From contig NZ_JBISHH010000024.1 in assembly GCF_045066735.1 (NCBI RefSeq), positions 248,001 through 312,000 on the forward strand: a stretch of DNA of 64,000 bases, written 5' to 3'. The position numbers were made by a program, and so were the translations under genes. Shown here piece by piece: positions 1 to 8,719 of the stretch. Each line of letters opens with the position of its first letter. Within the stretch, counting starts at the first letter, position 1. The notes under the pieces are model-generated. The model ran no database searches, had not been told where the DNA came from, and worked only from the letters and a program-made list of their open reading frames with translations. Source of the stretch: Algibacter sp045066735 (GTDB taxonomy: Bacteria > Bacteroidota > Bacteroidia > Flavobacteriales > Flavobacteriaceae).

Positions 1-291
1 ATCGGTAATATCATCACGATGAAAACCATGTGCTTTAAGTGAAGTATCTAAAGTATCGTTACCCCAAAGTGAATAGTAACCAAAGAATTTATCAGATTGT
101 TTGTTGCCCATACCAGTATCAATCAAAATAAGCCTGTCACCATCTTCAATAAGTAAGCAACGTGCTGCAATATCGATTAGATTATTGGCATCTGCTGGAT
201 TAGTGCGTTGCCAAAGTGATTTAGGAACAACACCGAACATAGCGCCACCGTCTAGTTTAAAATTACCGGAATTAATAGGGTATAATTTCAT
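1..291 (-). CDS. MBL-fold metallo-hydrolase, N-terminal part (truncated by window edge)
   Basis: Reading the minus strand from an ATG at 291 gives 97 codons without a stop up to the window edge, beginning MKLYPINSGNFKLDGGAMFG and containing IDTGMGNKQSD. This is the N-terminal beta-strand region of the metallo-beta-lactamase fold as found in flavobacterial MBL hydrolases of about 250 residues, related to the lactonase/glyoxalase II-like group. The metal-binding HxHxDH motif is expected just beyond the window, so catalytic competence cannot be judged. A substrate cannot be assigned. The assignment rests on recognition of the N-terminal sequence and on the typical LIDTG strand-turn. Confidence 0.85.
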   Translation of the reverse strand, partial: MKLYPINSGNFKLDGGAMFGVVPKSLWQRTNPADANNLIDIAARCLLIEDGDRLILIDTGMGNKQSDKFFGYYSLWGNDTLDTSLKAHGFHRDDITD

Positions 292-345
292 AGGACCGTA
301 AAATTACGAAATCTATTGGTAATTGTTGAAAACGTTAAGAATATA

Positions 346-2541
346 TTAAGAGATAACGGCTTTTAAGCGTTTTCCAAAATCGAAGAGGGCTTTTATCTCT
401 TTCATACCAGCCAAACGTTGCCTGCCAAAAATGAGTAGGGCAGAACCGTTAGATTCTACGTGGTAGTATGGATTACTTTCAAAAAAGTGGGTGATATCAT
501 CATTAAAAAATTGGCTGATTTCATTTACATTTTCACCTAAAAGAAAGAAACGATCCGAGAAGTCATCATGATTTTCAATATCAATATCTTTAATACCTGC
601 AAGAGCAGATACTTTTTCTAAAAAACCTTCTTTATCTAGAGTAAATTCTGGAATATCATGATTTAGGTTAATGTAAAGCATAGTTTTTCTAATCACTTCT
701 TTAGCAATAAATTCACCTTCGGAAAATTCAATATCAAAAAGTTTCATCTTTTTATCTTCATGCGCCAGTTTATTATAAACATGATTGATGTGCTTGGTAT
801 TGAAAAACTGAAAATTATTTAAAAACAATACTTCTTTTTCTTTTTTAGAACTGTAGTTATAATTATAATCTTTAGCCAAACTTTTCATGCTTTTTTGGCG
901 TCTTGTTAAGCTGTTTTTTATAATTTTTGGTACAGGTAACATGCGTCGTAGTGCAAATGGATGCTTAGAATCGGTATCGTGCAGATCTAAACCAATAACA
1001 TCAAAATGGCCACCACGCTTCTGGAATAACTCTTGGTAGTTATTCATGTTTTCCATAACGGTATGGTCTACAAATTCGCAAAGCGAAAAGTCTACAATAA
1101 TATCCTGGTCTTCGGGTACAGCATCGAGTTGTTCTTTAAGTCTGTAGTAATTTAAAAAGCTACAAAAATGTTTTACACTCACGTAGAAGTTGTGTTGGTC
1201 GTCTGTTTCTTGATACATTAAAACATTAGGTTTTAATACGTTTCTTAGAAATAAACCAGCACTTTTATTAATGATAATATGAATAATTAAGGTTGCAATA
1301 ACACCCGATATAATACCCGAAATTAAACCAATTTTTAAGGTGATAATAAGGGTTACAAAAAAGATAACAAGTTGCTCTTTTCCAATAGAAAATATTTTAG
1401 TAATTACATTTGGTGAGGCTAACTTATAACCTGTGTAAACCAAAATAGCCATTAAGGCAGGCAACGGGATTCTGGTAAGTTGCGTGCTAAAAAGCACAAT
1501 AAATAACACCAAGAAAAAGGCATGGAAAAAATTGGCCGAACGGTTAGTAGCGCCATTATTTACATTTACCGAGCTACGTGCAATTACAGTAACAACATTT
1601 AAACCTCCTAAAAAACCACTACCAATAGTCGCTAAACCTAAGGCTTTTAAATCTCGATTTACGTTAGATCGTCTTTTTTCTGGATCTAATTTATCTACAG
1701 CTTTTATACTTAAAAGCGATTCTATGCTAGCAATAAGTGTAAGAGCTAAAACACTTGCCCAAAAGGAAAAGCTCCAAATACCACTAAAGTTTGGTGTTGG
1801 TATATCGGCAATAATATCCTTAAAGCTTGGTATGCCAGATATCATGTATTCTTTGGCAATAGGGTTGGGTTCGTGTAGGCCAATTTCAAAATAATAACTA
1901 AACGCTATGGATAGAATAACAATCCACATAGGTGCTGGAATAAGCTGTAAATATTTGTTTCTAATTTTAGAATAAAACAACATAATAGCCAAACTAATTA
2001 CGCCTGCTAGAGCCGCAAAAACTAAGCCTTTGCTTTCGTAATGCAAAGCATCGTTAATAGTAAAAGGTATTTCTAGTAAATAATCTATAGTATCTTCACG
2101 TTTTATTTTATGAGCAAACATAATATGGAATTGTTTACCTAAAATAATTAAACCAATGGCTGCCAGCATACCCTGAATGGCCGATGATGGGAAAAAGTTA
2201 GCCAATGCGCCCATACGTAAAAAACCAAGCCCCATTAAAAGCACACCCGAAAAAACAATAGCGATGTAAGCATTTTGTAATCCCAAAGTGGTTATAGCAA
2301 CCAAAATTACACCTACTAAACCGTTTCCTGGGCCCACTATAGTTACGTGGCTTCCGCCTAAAATAGAGACTACAATACCACCAATAACGGCCGAGATTAT
2401 ACCAGCAATTGGTGGTGCATCACTAGCCATGGCTAAGCCTAAACCTAAGGGTAAGGCTATAAGACTAACTACAAAACCGGAAAAAATGTTTTTGGGTAAG
2501 GTTTGAAAAAATGTTTTTATATTACTTTTTTTTGAACTCAT
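346..2541 (-). CDS. SulP-family inorganic anion transporter with STAS domain and long C-terminal extension
   Basis: 731-residue membrane protein. Residues about 15-430 form the SulP transport domain: an ALPLGLGLAMASDAPPIAG segment and GSHVTIVGPGNGLVG match the family's conserved N-terminal region, followed by many hydrophobic helices. A STAS domain follows (about 455-560, containing DIIVDFSLCEFVDHTVMENM). The protein is longer than the usual 500-600 residues: roughly the last 150 residues form a charged cytoplasmic extension with no motif I recognise. SulP proteins move sulfate, bicarbonate or other anions, usually with Na+ or H+; the substrate is not decidable here. Its ATG overlaps the TGA of the upstream universal stress protein gene (ATGA), so the two are probably translationally coupled. 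Confidence 0.92.
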   Translation of the reverse strand: MSSKKSNIKTFFQTLPKNIFSGFVVSLIALPLGLGLAMASDAPPIAGIISAVIGGIVVSILGGSHVTIVGPGNGLVGVILVAITTLGLQNAYIAIVFSGVLLMGLGFLRMGALANFFPSSAIQGMLAAIGLIILGKQFHIMFAHKIKREDTIDYLLEIPFTINDALHYESKGLVFAALAGVISLAIMLFYSKIRNKYLQLIPAPMWIVILSIAFSYYFEIGLHEPNPIAKEYMISGIPSFKDIIADIPTPNFSGIWSFSFWASVLALTLIASIESLLSIKAVDKLDPEKRRSNVNRDLKALGLATIGSGFLGGLNVVTVIARSSVNVNNGATNRSANFFHAFFLVLFIVLFSTQLTRIPLPALMAILVYTGYKLASPNVITKIFSIGKEQLVIFFVTLIITLKIGLISGIISGVIATLIIHIIINKSAGLFLRNVLKPNVLMYQETDDQHNFYVSVKHFCSFLNYYRLKEQLDAVPEDQDIIVDFSLCEFVDHTVMENMNNYQELFQKRGGHFDVIGLDLHDTDSKHPFALRRMLPVPKIIKNSLTRRQKSMKSLAKDYNYNYSSKKEKEVLFLNNFQFFNTKHINHVYNKLAHEDKKMKLFDIEFSEGEFIAKEVIRKTMLYINLNHDIPEFTLDKEGFLEKVSALAGIKDIDIENHDDFSDRFFLLGENVNEISQFFNDDITHFFESNPYYHVESNGSALLIFGRQRLAGMKEIKALFDFGKRLKAVIS

Positions 2542-3425
2542 TGAAGGATTAGTACGTCGGTTGGTAATTCGGTTAAAATATGTTCAATATCGTGTGGAAA
2601 TAAGCGGTCCCAAAAAGTCATTTTTGTTGGTGCATTCATAACTAATAAATCGGCGCGCGAAATTTGGGCGTAATGCCCAATAGAATATCCTTTTTTACCA
2701 AAAATAGGTTGTAATTTTATGGTTTTTTCTGTGGTGTATTCTTCGGGAATATGACTTATTATTTCCTTTATTCTTGAGTTTTCTCTTAGCTTTATGCGCT
2801 CCTTAATTATTGTGGCACGACGTAAAGACTTGTCGTCGTCTACCTTTACTGTAACTTGCTCTTCGTTAATTTCTTCAACAATAGTCAGTTTTTTAACTTT
2901 TAGTTGGTTGGCTACATAAAAAGCTGCTGTAATGGTGTTTTCGGTTTTTGGATCTTTTAAACCATTAACAACAATATGCTGGCAAGCCGCGCGAACTACC
3001 GATGGTTTAATTAACAACAAAATCGAGCATTTAGCTTGGCGCGTAATTTTCCGAGCAATAGAACCGACATAGTATTTTACTAAGCGTTCGCGTTGTACGG
3101 CTCCTAGAATTAGTAAATCTATTTTTTTCTCTTCGGAAATAGATAAAATAACATCTACAGGATCTCCGGTTTTAAAAACAACCTCAAATTCTAAAAGGTC
3201 TTTTTCAAAGCTTTTTAAAATTTCATTTAATGTATTGGTTTTATCTTCAGACGGTTCTCCAACGTGTATTAAAAACAACTTAGCATTAAAAAACACCGAT
3301 AGCCTTGCGGCTTCGAATAGATTCGCTTTTAGGTTGGGCGAAAAGGCCACACCAATTCCAATACTTTTAAAAGGCTTTAAACTCACGTGTTTTGCTATTT
3401 TTTGCTCAAAGTTGAAAGATAACAT
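2538..3425 (-). CDS. universal stress protein, two UspA domains
   Basis: 295 residues, about twice the length of a single UspA domain, consistent with a tandem Usp protein. The first half contains SIGIGVAFSPNLKANLFEAA and the strand LLILGAVQRERLVKYYVGSI, which corresponds to the Usp G-x2-G-x9-G(S/T) nucleotide-binding region (here LGAVQ...VGSIARKI). The second half is more divergent and ends in DVLILQ, typical of the last Usp strand. It is the first gene of a two-gene operon with the SulP transporter. Linked Usp and transporter genes are common and suggest regulation of the transporter, but that is inference. The 63-bp gap to the divergent antiporter gene must hold both promoters. Confidence 0.88.
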   Translation of the reverse strand: MLSFNFEQKIAKHVSLKPFKSIGIGVAFSPNLKANLFEAARLSVFFNAKLFLIHVGEPSEDKTNTLNEILKSFEKDLLEFEVVFKTGDPVDVILSISEEKKIDLLILGAVQRERLVKYYVGSIARKITRQAKCSILLLIKPSVVRAACQHIVVNGLKDPKTENTITAAFYVANQLKVKKLTIVEEINEEQVTVKVDDDKSLRRATIIKERIKLRENSRIKEIISHIPEEYTTEKTIKLQPIFGKKGYSIGHYAQISRADLLVMNAPTKMTFWDRLFPHDIEHILTELPTDVLILQ

Positions 3426-3488
3426 TTTTTAAAAACTTCAAGTCGTCTGTTTTACTTAAATTAGTCTTTTTTTATAGATATATTCAAT

Positions 3489-5324
3489 ATGATAGAACTT
3501 GCAGGCATTATAATTTTAGGCATTTTAGCACAATGGGTTGCTTGGAAATTTAAAATTCCAGCCATTTTACCGCTAATTTTGATTGGCTTATTAGTTGGGC
3601 CTATTGCTGCCGAATTTTTAAGCGGCGATGGTACAAAATGGATAGAACCGATTTGGAATGGTGATGAAGGGTTATTTCCCGGAGAAAGCTTGTTTTACTT
3701 TGTCTCTTTAGCTATTAGTGTTATTTTATTTGAAGGCGGATTAACCTTAAAAATGAGCGAAATTAAAAATGTAGGACCCGTAATAACTAAGTTAATTACC
3801 ATAGGTTCTATGGTTACTTTTTTCGGTGCGGCATTGGCTGCTCATTATATTTTTGATTTAAGCTGGCAAATTTCCTGTTTATTTTCGGCTTTAATAATTG
3901 TTACCGGACCAACGGTGATAACGCCTATTTTAAGAAATATACCTATGAAAAAAGATATTTCGGCAGTTTTAAAGTGGGAAGGTATTTTAATAGATCCAAT
4001 TGGTGCACTGGTTGCCGTATTGGTTTTTGAATTTATTAGTGTAGACGCTGGTGGTGAGTTTACCAAAACAGCATTAATAGAGTTTGGTAAAATTGTATTG
4101 TTTGGTTCTACATTTGGTTTTGCTTTTGCACATGCCATGAATTTTATAATTAATAATAAATGGGTACCACATTACTTATTAAATGTGTTTGCTTTAGCGG
4201 CGGTTTTAGGTGTATTTGTCCTATCTGATGCTTTTGCACACGAGTCTGGTTTATTGGCAGTTGTAGTTATGGGTATGGTTTTAGGAAACTCGAAATCGCC
4301 ATATTTAAAAGAACTGCTCTATTTTAAAGAATCTTTAAGTGTATTACTCATTTCCATTTTATTTATTCTATTAGCAGCAAACATTAACGTTTCCGATTTA
4401 ATGTTGATATACGATTGGAAAACTTTAATTCTTTTTTCAATAATTGTATTTGTTATTCGTCCGGTAGGTGTGTTTTTAAGTACATATGGATCTTCATTAA
4501 AGCTCAATGAGAAGTTTTTTATTAGTTGGGTGGGGCCACGTGGTATTGTAGCTGCAGGTATTGCATCATTATTTGGGTTAAAATTAGCTAAAGAGGGCGT
4601 TTCTGGTGCAGAATATATTACACCTCTGGTATTTATGATTGTTTTAGGAACGGTATTATTAAACGCGACTACAGCACGCTTTTTTGCTAAAATGGTTGGT
4701 GTTTTCTTGAAAAAATCTGAAGGTATTTTAATTATTGGAGCCTCTAAAGTATCTAGGTTATTAGCACATTATTTAGTGACTAATGGCAGAAATGTGGTGC
4801 TTATCGATAGTAACGAGCGTAATATTAAAAAAGCTAAAGATTTAGGTTTAACTGCTATGAATGCCAATATTTATTCGGATAATTTAATGGATGATATTGA
4901 ATTGAATAACGTGGGATATTTAATGGCTTTAACTATTAACTCTGATATTAATAAATATGCTATTAACAAATTTAGAAAGCAATTTGGTGAAAATGGTGCT
5001 TTTAGGCTAATTTCTCAGGAAGAAATGAGTGATGAACAAAAATGTCCGAAGGAAGGTTTATTTAGTAAAAATGATCACTATAGCATGTTAAGTGATGTTG
5101 CTAAAGACCACCCATCGATACAAGAAATTGATTTAGAAAATAGAGAACATTATGAGAGTTTAATAGAAATAACCAATAATGATAAAGATATTATACCTCT
5201 GTTTATAAAGGATAACGATGGAGAACTACATATTATTTCTTCAAATAATTTAAATGTAGATACTATTGAAGAAGGTTTTCAGTTAGTGTATTTAGGTAAA
5301 CCTATTGATGTAGAGAAGGTTTAA
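3489..5324 (+). CDS. Na+(K+)/H+ antiporter, CPA1/NhaP type with C-terminal TrkA-N domain
   Basis: 611 residues. About residues 1-405 hold around a dozen hydrophobic helices with typical CPA motifs: ILPLILIGLLVGP near the N terminus, ILFEGGLTL, the IVTGPTVITPIL segment in the ion-binding region, and WVGPRGIVAAG later. Residues about 413-530 form a Rossmann nucleotide-binding (TrkA-N/RCK) domain with IGASKVSRLLAHYLV and the acidic strand end VVLIDSNE. The last 80 residues resemble a small regulatory domain. The likely role is cation/proton exchange across the inner membrane, gated by nucleotide or redox state. It is divergent from the usp-sulP operon and ends 2 bp before a convergent small membrane protein gene. 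Confidence 0.93.
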   Translation: MIELAGIIILGILAQWVAWKFKIPAILPLILIGLLVGPIAAEFLSGDGTKWIEPIWNGDEGLFPGESLFYFVSLAISVILFEGGLTLKMSEIKNVGPVITKLITIGSMVTFFGAALAAHYIFDLSWQISCLFSALIIVTGPTVITPILRNIPMKKDISAVLKWEGILIDPIGALVAVLVFEFISVDAGGEFTKTALIEFGKIVLFGSTFGFAFAHAMNFIINNKWVPHYLLNVFALAAVLGVFVLSDAFAHESGLLAVVVMGMVLGNSKSPYLKELLYFKESLSVLLISILFILLAANINVSDLMLIYDWKTLILFSIIVFVIRPVGVFLSTYGSSLKLNEKFFISWVGPRGIVAAGIASLFGLKLAKEGVSGAEYITPLVFMIVLGTVLLNATTARFFAKMVGVFLKKSEGILIIGASKVSRLLAHYLVTNGRNVVLIDSNERNIKKAKDLGLTAMNANIYSDNLMDDIELNNVGYLMALTINSDINKYAINKFRKQFGENGAFRLISQEEMSDEQKCPKEGLFSKNDHYSMLSDVAKDHPSIQEIDLENREHYESLIEITNNDKDIIPLFIKDNDGELHIISSNNLNVDTIEEGFQLVYLGKPIDVEKV

Positions 5325-5326
5325 AT

Positions 5327-5728
5327 TTAATATGTTAAATCTGTTTTTACACGATCTTCCGTAGGGTGTATTAACGCTAGGTATAGTATTATTAAAATAC
5401 CAAATAGAACAAAATCTTTATTTAGAAATAATATTAAAAATGCGGCACCTTCTAGTATGGCCCATCTTACAATAGAGGCAGTTTGATATACGGCCATATT
5501 TGCTTCTGGTTTTAGTGTTTTATCGGCTGCTTTTAGCTGCGTTTTAAACATGAAATTACTAAAGATATAAGCAATTATAGGGATAAGCACATAAACGATG
5601 TTGGATTGGCTTAAAGCTGGCATGTTAAAGCTTATAGAAGTTACATCGCCTATAAAAATATAGGCCATAACTAAACCTGAGCATAAAGCTATATGAATCA
5701 TTTTTGTTACTTTTAATTTCTCTTCCAT
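5327..5728 (-). CDS. conserved small membrane protein of unknown function
   Basis: 133 residues with four predicted hydrophobic segments (about residues 8-28, 43-62, 80-100 and 104-120) and short charged ends. I do not recognise a named family. The sequence is normal coding sequence in base use and has a plausible ATG start, and the ends of this gene and the antiporter gene meet 2 bp apart, so they are convergent. Nothing in the sequence suggests catalytic residues. It could be a small accessory membrane protein; no function is proposed. Confidence 0.75.
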   Translation of the reverse strand: MEEKLKVTKMIHIALCSGLVMAYIFIGDVTSISFNMPALSQSNIVYVLIPIIAYIFSNFMFKTQLKAADKTLKPEANMAVYQTASIVRWAILEGAAFLILFLNKDFVLFGILIILYLALIHPTEDRVKTDLTY

Positions 5729-5831
5729 AAATAAAATTGTATTGCCGTTTAGTTAACGAATTTAGATAATTTTTTATTATTTAAAATGCACATAGCTAAT
5801 TGGCTTTTAGTTGAGGTGTTGACTGTATTTG

Positions 5832-5930
5832 GCAGATAATGCAAAAGCGATAGTAGTGGTTAGCTTTTGGCGAGGCGAGCATCGAGCCAAAACTAGTAAC
5901 GTATAGCGCGGTGGCTTGCCATTTGCCCCA
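5832..5930 (-). repeat. dispersed intergenic repeat, family A, copy 1
   Basis: A stretch of about 99 bp whose reverse complement matches positions 63681-63780 with roughly ten to twelve differences by eye. The most conserved core is GCAAGCCACCGCGCTAT on the minus strand. Each copy also contains an imperfect internal direct repeat of about 23 nt (GCTAwCCrTTACTA then GCTAACCAyTACTATCGC). It lies after the terminator of the GH31 gene, in the same orientation as that gene, just as the other copy follows dusB. It has higher GC than the surrounding intergenic DNA and no coding capacity. Confidence 0.85.
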
Positions 5931-5934
5931 AAAT

Positions 5935-5974
5935 AAAAAACCCTTAAAAAGTATAGACTTCAAAGGGTTTTTTT
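5935..5974 (-). terminator. intrinsic terminator of the GH31 gene
   Basis: ACCCTT and AAGGGT arms (with further pairing AAAGT/ACTT inside) are flanked by runs of A on the left and T on the right, so the hairpin could work in both directions. It sits 24 bp after the stop of the minus-strand GH31 gene. Confidence 0.85.
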
Positions 5975-5997
5975 ATAATTAAGTGGTTTGTTACTTA

Positions 5998-8394
5998 TTA
6001 ACCTTTAATTTGAAGGTTTGTAAATTCTTTTGTTACCACTAGGCTGTTGTTTTCGAATTTTAGGTCTTTTAAATCCACATATTCGTTATCTACTTTTATA
6101 GATTTTACCTCGAATGGTAAACCGTATAAGTTAATTTTAAACGTTTTATAAGTGGTAAAATATTGACCTCTTTTATGAATTCGGATAATTAATTTATCTT
6201 CAGATCCTGCTAAGTTAAATTTCTTTAAACTGTAGCGCCCTTTTGTGTAATCGTAACCATCATCGGCATCTTCATAAAGCTCAGAGTCTTCTTTACCATT
6301 TTTGTAGTAAACATCCAATCCTAGCTCTTCAATCACTTTTTCGCCTACGTATTGTTGTATTGGATATTTAGGAATAATAGCACCTGCTTTTATATAAATA
6401 GGCATACTATCTAAATCGGCATCTACCCACATTTCTTTTCCACCAACTACTTGTTTTTTACTCCAGTAATTATACCATTCGCCTCTTGGAATATACATAC
6501 GCCTTCCTTTTGCATTAGGCTCGTTTATTGGGCAAACTAATATTTGGTTACCAAATATAAACTCATCTACTCTATAATGTGTTTGCACATCCTCTTGATC
6601 GAATAAAACCAGAGACTTTAGCATTGGTACATTATCTTGTGAATATTGGTAGAATGCTGTGTATAGGTATGGTAATAATTGGTATCTAATTTCGATAAAT
6701 TTTCGAACAACATCGGTAATTTCTGTATCGAAAGCCCATGGTTCTTGGTCTCCATGATCTCCAGAAGAGTGTGTTCTACAAAATGGATGGAAAGCTCCTA
6801 ATTGAATCCAACGGGCGTATAATTCGCCATTTGGTTGTTCTGCAAAACCTCCGATATCCGATCCTGCAAAAGAGAATCCAGATAGGGCTAAGCGTTGTGC
6901 TTGTATATTTGCTATTTGTAAATGTTCCCAAGTAGCTACATTGTCTCCCATCCAGGTTGAGGTATAACGTTGTGTTCCTGAATAGGCCGAACGGGTAATT
7001 ACAAACGGACGTTTAGGGTAATTAAATTTTTTCACACCATGGTAAGTGGCTCTAGCCATTTGCATGCCGTAAATATTATGAGCTTTATTATGGCTACATG
7101 GGTTGCCATCGTAATCGTGACGTACATCAGGCGGAAATGTTTTTCCTGGTACATCCATTACTGCTGGCTCATTCATGTCGTTCCACACGCCTTTTACACC
7201 TATATCTTCAATAAGTTCTTTAAATAAACCAGCCCACCATTCGCGAACTTCTGGTCTAGTGAAATCTGGGAAATAACACTCACCAGGCCAAACTTTTCCT
7301 TTCATGTAAGGGCCGTCGGCACGTTTACAGAAATAATCTTTTTCTAGACCTTCTCTAAATACGCTGTATTCGTTATCTATTTTAATTCCCGGATCTATAA
7401 TTACAACGGTTTTAAAACCATCGTCTGCTAATTCCTTAACCATACGTTTTGGGTCTGGAAAATAATCCTCACTCCAAGTAAAGCATCGGAAACCTTCCAT
7501 GTAATCGATATCTAAATAAATAGCATCACAAGGAATTTGAAGCTCTCTAAATTTTGCTGTTATTTCTTTTACATTAGATTCTGGGTAGTAACTCCATTTA
7601 CATTGGTGATACCCTAATGCCCATAATGGTGGCAATTCTGGCGTTCCTGTTAAATCGGTATAACTTGTTACCACATCTTGCATTTTAGGCCCGTAAAAGA
7701 AGTAATAATTCATTTCTCCACCTTGCGCCCAGAAACTAGTTACATTTCTACGTTCGCTACAAAAATCGAAGTAAGTTCTAAAGGTATTATCGAAGAAAAT
7801 CCCGTAAGATTTTCCGTTGTGTAAACCTGTATAAAAAGGAATGGCTTTATAAATTGGGTCGGTATGTTTACCGAAGGCATAAGAATCGGTTGCCCAATTC
7901 TCAAAACGACGACCTTTTAAGTTTAAGTGTTCTGGCTTATCGCCTAAACCATAGTAACTTTCTCCGTTTTGAGCCGCTTTACTCATTTTTACAATATCGC
8001 CACCAAGCTCGTAACTTTCTTCCCAGTGAAAACCAAGTTCATCTTCACAAATTATTTTATTATCAAGAGCATCATAAAGGGATACTCTTAAATCCGATTT
8101 ATGAATATGACAAATAAGTTTTGATGTAGTAACAATGTATTTCTCTTCATCGTCGGTAATTACTAAGTGGTTGTAACCTCTACTTGCATCTTCGTCTATA
8201 GCATAAGAGAAGTCTCTTTCAAATTTACCAACAGTTGTGTAAGTAAATCGAAGTACACTATCGCGTAAAACAGTAAGTTTAAGTATTACATTATTGGAAG
8301 TAGAAAAATGTAGAACATCTACATCTTTGCTGTATTTTGTTATGTTGGAAGGGAATAGGTTTCCTTTGTATTCTAGCTCTGTATTTAATATCAT
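5998..8394 (-). CDS. glycoside hydrolase family 31 alpha-glucosidase
   Basis: 798 residues, normal for bacterial GH31. The N-terminal beta-sandwich (about 1-230) is followed by the (beta/alpha)8 barrel. The nucleophile motif WNDMNEPAVMD contains the catalytic Asp, and WMGDNVATWEHL carries the expected general acid Asp; AGSDIGGF and HPFCRTHS complete the active site. The distal C-terminal beta domains follow. No signal peptide is visible, so it is probably cytoplasmic. The reaction is hydrolysis of terminal alpha-glucosidic bonds. It lies 325 bp downstream of glgB in the same direction but behind a terminator-like hairpin, so it probably has its own promoter. It likely degrades alpha-glucan or maltooligosaccharides made or released by the neighbouring pathway. 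Confidence 0.95.
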   Translation of the reverse strand: MILNTELEYKGNLFPSNITKYSKDVDVLHFSTSNNVILKLTVLRDSVLRFTYTTVGKFERDFSYAIDEDASRGYNHLVITDDEEKYIVTTSKLICHIHKSDLRVSLYDALDNKIICEDELGFHWEESYELGGDIVKMSKAAQNGESYYGLGDKPEHLNLKGRRFENWATDSYAFGKHTDPIYKAIPFYTGLHNGKSYGIFFDNTFRTYFDFCSERRNVTSFWAQGGEMNYYFFYGPKMQDVVTSYTDLTGTPELPPLWALGYHQCKWSYYPESNVKEITAKFRELQIPCDAIYLDIDYMEGFRCFTWSEDYFPDPKRMVKELADDGFKTVVIIDPGIKIDNEYSVFREGLEKDYFCKRADGPYMKGKVWPGECYFPDFTRPEVREWWAGLFKELIEDIGVKGVWNDMNEPAVMDVPGKTFPPDVRHDYDGNPCSHNKAHNIYGMQMARATYHGVKKFNYPKRPFVITRSAYSGTQRYTSTWMGDNVATWEHLQIANIQAQRLALSGFSFAGSDIGGFAEQPNGELYARWIQLGAFHPFCRTHSSGDHGDQEPWAFDTEITDVVRKFIEIRYQLLPYLYTAFYQYSQDNVPMLKSLVLFDQEDVQTHYRVDEFIFGNQILVCPINEPNAKGRRMYIPRGEWYNYWSKKQVVGGKEMWVDADLDSMPIYIKAGAIIPKYPIQQYVGEKVIEELGLDVYYKNGKEDSELYEDADDGYDYTKGRYSLKKFNLAGSEDKLIIRIHKRGQYFTTYKTFKINLYGLPFEVKSIKVDNEYVDLKDLKFENNSLVVTKEFTNLQIKG

Positions 8395-8719
8395 ATGGAC
8401 TAAGTATTAAAATTAATTGTCGAATTTACTAATTTTTAAGGCGTGAATAGGCTTCTTTTTACTAAAAATTGAATTGAAATAATATGTAAAACTCAAATTT
8501 TTAGGGGTTTATTGAAAAATGCTTAAAGAATAGTAAAAGTTCGATTTTTTGATTTTCGGATTATTATAAATGACTAAATAAGTTGTTTTTTTGAAATCGA
8601 TTTGTTGTAAAAATATAAAAACATCAATTAGTAGTTTTTCGATTTGAAAATATTTACTAATTGATGTTTGTTTTTAAATTAAATAATTTGTTTTGAAGGG
8701 AAACATTATTTGATTTTTT
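8395..8719. other. 325-bp AT-rich gap between glgB and the GH31 gene
   Basis: No credible coding sequence on either strand. It contains the probable glgB terminator (8608-8669). The remaining part, next to the GH31 start, is extremely AT-rich and is the likely place for a GH31 promoter. On the minus strand TAAATTCG (one mismatch to the Bacteroidota -7 consensus) lies about 35 bp before the GH31 ATG. No riboswitch-like structure was recognised. Confidence 0.6.
8608..8669 (-). terminator. probable terminator of the glgB transcript
   Basis: Perfect 15-bp inverted repeat: AAACATCAATTAGTA at 8619-8633 and its complement at 8655-8669, with a 21-nt loop. On the minus strand the second arm runs into TTTTTATATTTTT. 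It begins 50 bp after the glgB stop. Confidence 0.7.

Noticed and set aside
101..301. 66-codon plus-strand frame at the left edge
   Set aside because: It lies opposite the clearly recognisable MBL-fold gene (1-291, minus) and has shadow-type composition.
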